DNA of 17,324 bases from Nanobdellota archaeon (GTDB lineage Archaea; Nanobdellota; Nanobdellia; Pacearchaeales; GW2011-AR1). Each line of letters opens with the position of its first letter. The stretch's first letter is position 1. Under the pieces are notes generated by a model. It saw nothing but the letters and a program-made list of their open reading frames with translations, was not told the origin of the DNA and searched no databases. A program made the position numbers and the translations under genes. Positions 6,281 through 12,469 of the stretch are shown one piece after another. The stretch spans positions 1 to 17,324 of the forward strand of contig DAOWJK010000044.1 in assembly GCA_030640395.1 (NCBI GenBank), in the 5' to 3' direction.

Positions 6281-7441
6281 ATGGTTCGTTTCGCACACAT
6301 GGCAGATGTTCACTTGGGAGGATGGAAGCAACAGCCACTGCAGGATTTAAATTTTGAATCATTTAGAAAAGCAATTGAAACCTGCATAAATTCAAAACTG
6401 GATTTTGTTTTAATTGCAGGAGATTTATTTGACTCTGCCTACCCTGGAATTGAAATTCTAAAAGAAACATTTGCAGAATTCAGAAAACTCAAAAAGGCAA
6501 AAATACCCTGTTTTATTATCGCCGGCTCCCACGATTACTCTGTTTCCGGAAAAACTTTTCTGGATGTTTTAGAAAAAGCAGGATTTTGCAAAAACATAAC
6601 CGACTTTGAGGAGACAGAAGATTCAATAACCCTGAACCCCACAATTCACCAAGGCATTGCTCTTTATGGTTACCCCGGAAAAAAATCAAGTCTGGAAATA
6701 TCTGACCTGAGAAAAATAAAACTAAATCAGGCTCCGGGCATGTTCAAGATTTTCATGCTCCATACAACAATTGATAAGGCAAAAGGAACCCTGCCCATCG
6801 ACGCCATAGAAACAGAGCTCCTGCCAAAAGCAGACTACTACGCATTAGGGCATTTGCACATTGATTTCCAATACCAGAATTTCGTTTACCCTGGCCCAAT
6901 TTTCCCAAACAATTTTCAGGAACTTGAAGACTTGCACCACGGAAGTTTCTACATCGTCGACACTGAATCACAAAACTCCCTCCAAAAAATAGAACTGAAA
7001 ATCAAGGACGTTGTTTTGCTGGATATTGAAATTAAAAATGCTATTACAGCAACAGAAAAAATAATTTCAGAATTAAACAAAAAAGATCTGGAGGATAAAA
7101 TAATTCTTTTAAGAGTCAAAGGGGAATTAGAAACCGGTAAAAACTCTGACATAAAATTCCAGCAGATAGAAGAATTTGCAAAATCAAAAAATGCATACTT
7201 TATTTTAAGGAACACCCACGATTTGAAGGCAAAAGAAGTTGAACTTGAAATTGAAGTTAAGGACTCGGAAAACATTGAAGAAGACGCAATAAAAATTTAT
7301 TCAGAACAAAACCCATCTGACTTTAATAAACTAATCCCTCAATTAATTGATTCTCTTTCAATTGAAAAACAAGAAGGCGAAACATCAGAAAGTTTTACAA
7401 ATCATATTTTGGAAGAAAGTAAAAAGATTTTGAAATTCTAA
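6281..7441 (+). CDS. mre11: Mre11 DNA double-strand-break repair nuclease
   Basis: This 386-residue protein begins MVRFAHMADVHLGG. The dinuclear-metal phosphoesterase motifs are in order: Asp9 and His11, AGDLFD with Asp48, GSHD at 82-85 with catalytic-position His84, MLHTT with His161, and GHLH with His191 and His193. In the family, Mre11 dimers with Rad50 trim and open broken DNA ends. The metal-bridging Asn of the usual GNHD motif is Ser83 here. The C-terminal third (about 250-386) is the capping and Rad50-binding region. It could be read from 6212 with 23 more residues, but the TATA spacing and the family N-terminus favour 6281. Its stop is 1 bp from the Rad50 start, a two-gene operon. No NurA or HerA genes, the usual archaeal partners, are adjacent. 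Confidence 0.94.
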   Translation: MVRFAHMADVHLGGWKQQPLQDLNFESFRKAIETCINSKLDFVLIAGDLFDSAYPGIEILKETFAEFRKLKKAKIPCFIIAGSHDYSVSGKTFLDVLEKAGFCKNITDFEETEDSITLNPTIHQGIALYGYPGKKSSLEISDLRKIKLNQAPGMFKIFMLHTTIDKAKGTLPIDAIETELLPKADYYALGHLHIDFQYQNFVYPGPIFPNNFQELEDLHHGSFYIVDTESQNSLQKIELKIKDVVLLDIEIKNAITATEKIISELNKKDLEDKIILLRVKGELETGKNSDIKFQQIEEFAKSKNAYFILRNTHDLKAKEVELEIEVKDSENIEEDAIKIYSEQNPSDFNKLIPQLIDSLSIEKQEGETSESFTNHILEESKKILKF

Positions 7442-7442
7442 A

Positions 7443-9494
7443 ATGCTATTAAAAAAAATAATCCTAAACAACATAAGAAGTTATGAACATCAGGAAATAG
7501 AATTCACAGAAGGTTCAACATTATTGTCCGGAGATATTGGTTCTGGAAAAACTTCTATTTTACTGGGAATAGAATTTGCCTTGTTTGGGTTGCAGCCTGG
7601 GCAAAGAGGTTCTTTGTTATTAAGGAATCAGGAAAAACAAGGAGGAGTTATAATGGAATTTGAAGTTGACGGAAAAGAGGTAATAGTTGAAAGAACCCTG
7701 AAGCAGTCATCAAAATCAATTTCTCAGGATTATTGTGCAATCACAATTGATAATGAAAAAAAAGAACTTTCTGTTACAGAATTGAAAAATAAAATACTTG
7801 AACTTTTGGATTATCCAAAAGAATTCTCAAAAAAGCAAAACATCCTCTATAAATTCACAGTTTATACTCCTCAGGAAGAAATGAAGCAAATAATTTTGCA
7901 GGATTCAGAAACAAGGCTGAACACCTTAAGGCATGTTTTCGGCATTGACAAATACAAAAAAGTTTTGGAGAATACATTGATATTAACCTCTAAAATAAGA
8001 GAAGAAAAAAGAATCAAGCAGGGTTTTACAGAAGCTCTTGAATTAGACAAACAAAGCATAGTTTCAAAAGAAAATGAACTTGAGTCAAAACACAAAAATC
8101 TTGTTTTGATTGAAGGGGAACTTCTGTTAAAAAAAGAAAATAGAAAAAAAATTGAAAAAGAAAAACAAGCAGTTTCTGAAAAAATACAGGAAAAAAATAA
8201 ACTTGAACAGGAAGTTGAAAAAACAAAATTAATGATTTCAGCAAAAAAAGAAAATTTCACAGAAAATAAAAAAATAGTCGGAGAGTTAAAAAACCAGATT
8301 GAAGAATTAAACAAGTTATCATTTGACAAATCAAAAATCTTGAATCTTGAAAATGAAATAAAATTAACAAAACAAGAAAAAGAGAAGTTTAACCAAAGTA
8401 ATTTGGAGATTAATTCACAGATAAATTTTTTGATTTCAAAAAATGAAGAATCAAAAAAACTGGAGCAAAAAATTTCAAATCTTGAAGTGTGCCCGACCTG
8501 TTTACAGGAAGTTGCAGCTGTTTATAGGGCAAATGTTTTGAATAAAATTCATAATGATTTTTCCCAGAACAATAAAAGATTAGAATCCTTGGAATTTGAG
8601 AAAAAACAAATATCTGAAAAAATAAAAATAATTGATGCAGAAATTTATTCCAGAGAAAAAGAAACAACTGACTTAAAAATGATTGAAATAAAATTCCAGG
8701 GAATTACTGAAAAACAAGCACGACTTGTCGACGTTGAAAAATCTAATGTTTTTTTTGAAAAAGATATGGAGATTTTAAACAGGCATATTGAAACTCTGAG
8801 CAATTCTGTTTTTGAATTGAGCAGTTTTGATAATTTATTTGAATTAAAACAAAAAGAATTTGAAAATGCCTCCAGAGAGGAAAGAATTGCAGAAATAAAA
8901 TCTGCAGAATTGAAAAAAGAAATTGAAGTTTTTTCTGTTCATATACAGGAATTAAAGGTAAAAATAAAAAAAGCAGAAGAAGTCAGGGAGCAATTGAACT
9001 ATCTTACTAAACTTGAAACCTGGCTCTCTAAAGAATTTGCTTCTTTTGTTTCTCTTATTGAAAAAAACGTGATGATTAAACTTAAAGCAGAATTTTCAAA
9101 ATTGTTTGATGAATGGTTTTGCATGCTTGTCTCAGATTCATTTGACATCAGTTTAACCGACGACTTCACACCAATCATAGAACATCAGGATTACGAAATT
9201 GACTATGCATATCTTTCAGGGGGAGAAAGAACAGCCGTGGCCCTGGCCTACAGGCTCGCATTAAATCAGGTAATTAATTCTCTGATGAGCAAAATAAAAA
9301 CAAGAGATATTGTAATCCTTGACGAACCAACAGATGGTTTTTCAGCACAGCAATTAGACAAAATGCGTGATGTTTTGCAGCAGTTAAATATCAAGCAGTT
9401 GATAATCGTGAGCCACGAACAAAAAATAGAGGGTTTTGTTGAAAATGTTATCAGGTTTAAGAAGGTTAATGGGATTAGTGTTATGGAAAGTTAA
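7443..9494 (+). CDS. rad50: Rad50 DNA repair ATPase
   Basis: This 683-residue ABC/SMC-type ATPase has the Walker A loop GDIGSGKT (30-37), then a long charged coiled coil. A zinc hook CPTC sits at 350-353, with a returning coil to about 560. The C-terminal lobe carries signature YLSGGERTA (590-598), Walker B VILDEPTDG with Asp627-Glu628, and the switch His658 in VSHEQ. In the family, ATP binding closes the two lobes over DNA and regulates Mre11, while hooks join two molecules through zinc. The protein is clearly shorter than the roughly 850-900 residues common in archaea. The missing length is in the coiled coils, so the arms are short. Its stop codon shares TTAA with the convergent metallopeptidase gene. 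Confidence 0.95.
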   Translation: MLLKKIILNNIRSYEHQEIEFTEGSTLLSGDIGSGKTSILLGIEFALFGLQPGQRGSLLLRNQEKQGGVIMEFEVDGKEVIVERTLKQSSKSISQDYCAITIDNEKKELSVTELKNKILELLDYPKEFSKKQNILYKFTVYTPQEEMKQIILQDSETRLNTLRHVFGIDKYKKVLENTLILTSKIREEKRIKQGFTEALELDKQSIVSKENELESKHKNLVLIEGELLLKKENRKKIEKEKQAVSEKIQEKNKLEQEVEKTKLMISAKKENFTENKKIVGELKNQIEELNKLSFDKSKILNLENEIKLTKQEKEKFNQSNLEINSQINFLISKNEESKKLEQKISNLEVCPTCLQEVAAVYRANVLNKIHNDFSQNNKRLESLEFEKKQISEKIKIIDAEIYSREKETTDLKMIEIKFQGITEKQARLVDVEKSNVFFEKDMEILNRHIETLSNSVFELSSFDNLFELKQKEFENASREERIAEIKSAELKKEIEVFSVHIQELKVKIKKAEEVREQLNYLTKLETWLSKEFASFVSLIEKNVMIKLKAEFSKLFDEWFCMLVSDSFDISLTDDFTPIIEHQDYEIDYAYLSGGERTAVALAYRLALNQVINSLMSKIKTRDIVILDEPTDGFSAQQLDKMRDVLQQLNIKQLIIVSHEQKIEGFVENVIRFKKVNGISVMES

Positions 9495-11350
9495 TCTTTT
9501 ATAATATAATCTTCCTTTGAAACAGATTCATCAATCTGATTTCCAAGTTCCTGATATTTTTTATAAAAATATTTTACAAATTTTTCTGCATCTTTATTTT
9601 TTGGAAGAAAAATTTTTCCTTCAATTTTTAAATAATCATTTAAAAAAATAGAAGCATCTGTTTTTTCAAGATAGTTTCTTGCCAACTCTTTATAAATTTC
9701 ATAAAATCTTTTTTTAATTTTGTCATATTTTTCTTTAGAATTTAAATCAATTAAAATTTTATTCCCATTAAATTTTAAAAGTTCAGTTTCAAAAAATTCA
9801 TTGAGCAAAAATAATCCCTCAAGATAATAAGGTTTATATCTTTCCTGTTCCATCCACGCTATTAAACCAATAGACCTTTGGATAATATTTCTTAAAAACT
9901 CTTTTTTTAACCCTTCTTCTTCATTTAGAAAGAAGCTTATAATGCCTCCCATTGTTGCTTTAAATTCTTCTATATTTTTGAATTCTCCCTTAAAATTCAT
10001 TTTTATTTCAGTATTATCATCCATCCAAAGAGGATGACCATATTCATGACCGATTGTAGCAAAATCATAAATTTTATGCCATTTGTCAGTTTCATTAAAT
10101 AAAAATTTTCGTGATTCATCTAAAAAATCTTTTTCATAAATTTCTTTAGATAATTTTGTAAAAGGTTTTTCTCTTCCCTGTTTTAATACCATATCTGAAA
10201 ATCCAAAAATTTTCTTTCCAAAAATTTTTGAAATTTCTAAATCATTTGGAATCACTTGTGCAGTAGCAAGACCATTTAAGTTAGAGCCATAAAATAAAAT
10301 TGGTTTTGATAAATATAATTGAACTTTTTCTATATTTTCTTTTGATTTTTTATAAATTTCTTCATGGTTTTCTTTTCCAATTTCTTTAAAAAGTTTTTCG
10401 TACATTTTTTTTGATTTTTCTTTTTGCTGGCTTTTTTCCAAAAGAAAATTTTCTAATCTTAAATCCCATTCAATTGAAACAGCTTTTCTATAGGAATCAT
10501 CATAATATTCAAAAGGATGGCTGATTTGAATTGGCGTTGTGATTTTCATCCAGGATTTGTCAACATCTGCCCATTTAAAAACCAAATTATTCGTATTTGT
10601 TTCTGAAAAAGCGATTATCAGAACTTTTAAATAATCAATATGTTCTTTTTTTTGATTGTATATTTCATCTTCTAACTTTTCCAGATTGTTTTTAAAATTT
10701 TCAAGTTCCTTGATAACTTTTTTTGTTTCTTGAAAAGCCTCAAAATAAGATTTTTTTTCATAACCTTTCTTTGTTTTTACAAGAACAGAATAACACCTGT
10801 CTGCTTCAATATTGTTGTGACCAAGGTCTAAAAGATTATTTTCTCTTAAATACTCCATAATTTTTTGTTTATTTTTAAATTTATTTTCCAGTTCTTTATT
10901 TATAATTAAAATATGATTTTGCCAGGCAATTTCAAAATTATTCATTTCTAAACCCACTTTATGAACCCCTTTTAAAATTTCAAGATAAAATTTTGACAAC
11001 AAATTTTTTTCCTCAATTTCTTTTATAAATTTTTCAAATCTTTTTTCATAAAATTCTTTTACCCATAAGTATGTGTTTCTTTTTATTTGCTCTATTTTTT
11101 CTTCTGGAAAATTTTCTTTTTTTAGATGTTGTATTATTGAGTCATTTTTTAAAAAAACGAGTTTAGAAATAATTGCGAATCTTGATTCTTTATTGATAGG
11201 TATGTTTTGAGATTTTAAAAATTCATCAATAAATTTTCTTTTTTTACAATCTTTGTTAATTATAGAAAAATAAGAAGAAGTTTCTTTATCATACTTGTCT
11301 GAGAGATTATATATTTCTTTTAAATTTTCTTCAAATTCTATTTTGTTCAT
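9491..11350 (-). CDS. Large HExxH zinc metallopeptidase (gluzincin-like)
   Basis: This is a 619-residue soluble protein with no signal peptide. The first 340 residues are helical and strongly Lys/Glu-rich. Residues 435-439 read HEYGH, a zinc-binding HExxH site in the context FATIGHEYGHPLWM. The segment IEEFKATMGG follows at 460-469. Glu461 or Glu462 is placed like the third zinc ligand of gluzincins, and EEFKA resembles the EECRA motif of dipeptidyl-peptidase III (family M49). Overall length and domain order are compatible with an M3- or M49-like peptide-degrading enzyme, but I cannot assign the family. Cytosolic breakdown of proteasome products is an attractive role given psmB next door; this is inference. 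It is extremely AT-rich, more so than its neighbours. A TATA box 25 bp upstream supports the start. Confidence 0.75.
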   Translation of the reverse strand: MNKIEFEENLKEIYNLSDKYDKETSSYFSIINKDCKKRKFIDEFLKSQNIPINKESRFAIISKLVFLKNDSIIQHLKKENFPEEKIEQIKRNTYLWVKEFYEKRFEKFIKEIEEKNLLSKFYLEILKGVHKVGLEMNNFEIAWQNHILIINKELENKFKNKQKIMEYLRENNLLDLGHNNIEADRCYSVLVKTKKGYEKKSYFEAFQETKKVIKELENFKNNLEKLEDEIYNQKKEHIDYLKVLIIAFSETNTNNLVFKWADVDKSWMKITTPIQISHPFEYYDDSYRKAVSIEWDLRLENFLLEKSQQKEKSKKMYEKLFKEIGKENHEEIYKKSKENIEKVQLYLSKPILFYGSNLNGLATAQVIPNDLEISKIFGKKIFGFSDMVLKQGREKPFTKLSKEIYEKDFLDESRKFLFNETDKWHKIYDFATIGHEYGHPLWMDDNTEIKMNFKGEFKNIEEFKATMGGIISFFLNEEEGLKKEFLRNIIQRSIGLIAWMEQERYKPYYLEGLFLLNEFFETELLKFNGNKILIDLNSKEKYDKIKKRFYEIYKELARNYLEKTDASIFLNDYLKIEGKIFLPKNKDAEKFVKYFYKKYQELGNQIDESVSKEDYIIKD

Positions 11351-11370
11351 AAGATATCAATTAATCTTGA

Positions 11371-11380
11371 CTTTAAATGA
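11371..11380 (-). promoter_or_regulatory. TATA box of the metallopeptidase gene
   Basis: Minus strand TCATTTAAAG is centred about 25 bp upstream of the ATG at 11350, a leaderless arrangement. Confidence 0.5.
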
Positions 11381-11468
11381 ATTTCCCTAAAAAAATCTAA
11401 TCCGAAAACTTTAAATAACCTATTTTCCCAATATTTTTATAAAGTTCTAATAAATTAATTAGATTATT

Positions 11469-11480
11469 CTAAATATAAAG
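11469..11480 (+). promoter_or_regulatory. Probable TATA box of psmB
   Basis: CTAAATATAAAG is centred near 11474, so transcription would start near 11500 with a leader of about 30 nt to the psmB ATG. A second box, TTTATAAA at 11436-11443, would start near 11466 and add an upstream ORF (11486-11545) to the mRNA. Both look usable. Confidence 0.4.
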
Positions 11481-11529
11481 ACAAAATGAAAAACATTTTA
11501 ACTGCATTTTTTGCAGGACAAAAAACACA

Positions 11530-12189
11530 ATGGATGCTGAATTAAAAAAATCAATTTTGAAAACAGGAACAACAATTTTAGGAATTGTCTGCAAAGACGG
11601 AGTTGTAATGGCTGCTGACAGGCAAATGACAAGAGGACAATATCTTGTTGGGAGCAAAAACTTCCCAAAGGTGACACAAATAAATGATTATCTTGTAATG
11701 TCAATTGCAGGAAATGCCGCTGATGCCTTAAGATTTAAAAAATATTTATCTGCAGAATTAAAATTAAAAGAACTCCGTTCAAAATCAAGACCAACTATAA
11801 AACAATCTGCAAATCTTTTAGCCTCAATTTCTTATTCTGGAATAAGACAACCTTCGATGATTCCGGCGGTTGTTGGAAGTCTCTTAGCAGGTTTTAACGA
11901 AGATGGTTCAACAGGGTTATTTGTGATTAGTCCAGATGGGACAATTGAAGAGATAGAAAATTATGGTGCATCTGGGAGTGGAGATACTTTTGTTCTTGGA
12001 CTTTTTGAAAGACAATATAAAAAAGACTTAACAATTAAAGAAGGAGTTGAACTTGCAAAAGAAGCTTTAAAATCTTCAACTCAAAGAGATGTTTATTCGG
12101 GTTATGGAATTGATGTTTTTACAATTACAAAACAGGGAATAAAAAAAGTTGTGAGTCAGGAAATAAAGCCTGAATACAAAGACCAATAA
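11530..12189 (+). CDS. psmB: Proteasome subunit beta (proteolytic subunit of the 20S core)
   Basis: This 219-residue protein has a 13-residue propeptide ending in Lys-Thr-Gly, followed by the catalytic Thr14 (mature Thr1) of TTILGI. Self-cleavage after Gly13 exposes this N-terminal nucleophile. Mature Asp17 is in AADRQ. The lysine equivalent to Lys33 is residue 47 and is shifted by one because the preceding loop (GSKNFPKV) has an extra residue. GASGSG (146-151) and RDVYSG with Asp187 complete the active-site set. The family forms the inner heptameric rings of the core and degrades unfolded proteins delivered by PAN- or Cdc48-type ATPases. Psm alpha is encoded at the left window edge on the other strand. 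The structured-RNA region and aCPSF1 follow on the same strand. Confidence 0.95.
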   Translation: MDAELKKSILKTGTTILGIVCKDGVVMAADRQMTRGQYLVGSKNFPKVTQINDYLVMSIAGNAADALRFKKYLSAELKLKELRSKSRPTIKQSANLLASISYSGIRQPSMIPAVVGSLLAGFNEDGSTGLFVISPDGTIEEIENYGASGSGDTFVLGLFERQYKKDLTIKEGVELAKEALKSSTQRDVYSGYGIDVFTITKQGIKKVVSQEIKPEYKDQ

Positions 12190-12206
12190 TTTTTAAATTA
12201 TTTAAA
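12190..12206 (+). repeat. Perfect A/T palindrome after psmB
   Basis: TTTTAAATTATTTAAAA is an 8-bp perfect inverted repeat around a single T, directly after the psmB stop. It may act as a TATA element for transcription of the downstream RNA/aCPSF1 region (start near 12229). The initial T-run may instead help end psmB transcripts. In such AT-rich DNA it may also be chance. Confidence 0.35.
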
Positions 12207-12257
12207 AGGAAATTTTCAAATGAAAAAGATAATTAAATTAAAAAGGATTTCTCTTGC

Positions 12258-12467
12258 GCGATTTCCGTTGGATTGCAATAAAGAAATCGCATCACGGAAC
12301 AAGAATGGAAGTTTACAAAAGAAACCGCTTAGGTTTCAAACTACGCAACTTTCATCGGAGGCTCTTAAAAAAGTTGCCCACCGGAACAGGAAGTAAATCA
12401 AAGATTTCCATTCGTTCGCCTATAAGTCAAACGAAAGGGAGATTCCAAAGAACCGCTTAGGTTCTTT
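12258..12467 (+). ncRNA. Candidate structured RNA: five consecutive hairpins, or leader of aCPSF1
   Basis: This stretch is visibly GC-richer than its surroundings and is built of inverted repeats. H1: GCGATTTC 12258-12265 with GAAATCGC 12283-12290, 17-nt loop. H2: GAAACC-GCTTA-GGTTTC 12321-12337. H3: GCAACTTT 12345-12352 with AAAGTTGC 12370-12377, again 8 bp and 17 nt. H4: TTCGTT 12411-12416 with AACGAA 12430-12435, extended past an A-A mismatch. H5: AAAGAACC-GCTTA-GGTTCTTT 12447-12467. H2 and H5 share the same GCTTA loop and CC/GG closing pairs, with outer pairs swapped in a compensating way. It lacks RNase P, SRP or tRNA hallmarks. An AT-rich TATA-like run at 12231-12243 could start transcription near 12264. 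Alternatively it is the 5' leader of aCPSF1, whose ATG begins 3 nt after H5. A 68-aa and a 58-aa ORF cross it but look like chance. Confidence 0.55.
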
Positions 12468-12469
12468 TG

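Noticed and set aside
12321..12337. RNase P RNA conserved region (GAAACCGCTTA resembles ACAGAAACCGGCUUA)
   Set aside because: The sequence forms a perfect local hairpin, lacks the second G, and no GAGGAAAGUCC-type partner lies upstream.
12220..12396. 58-residue ORF starting MKKIIKLKRISLARF with an AAAGGA upstream
   Set aside because: The AAAGGA could be a ribosome-binding site, but the protein has no recognisable fold or family and also runs through H1-H3. Kept only as an alternative to the ncRNA reading.
12254..12460. 68-residue basic ORF across the hairpin region
   Set aside because: Composition is Arg/Lys/Ser-rich without hydrophobic core, its frame crosses all five inverted repeats, and it has no ribosome-binding site or TATA spacing. 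RNA structure explains the region better.
12321..12467. Possible two-repeat CRISPR (AACCGCTTAGGTT twice)
   Set aside because: Only two short copies about 128 bp apart, with a structured interval and no cas genes.
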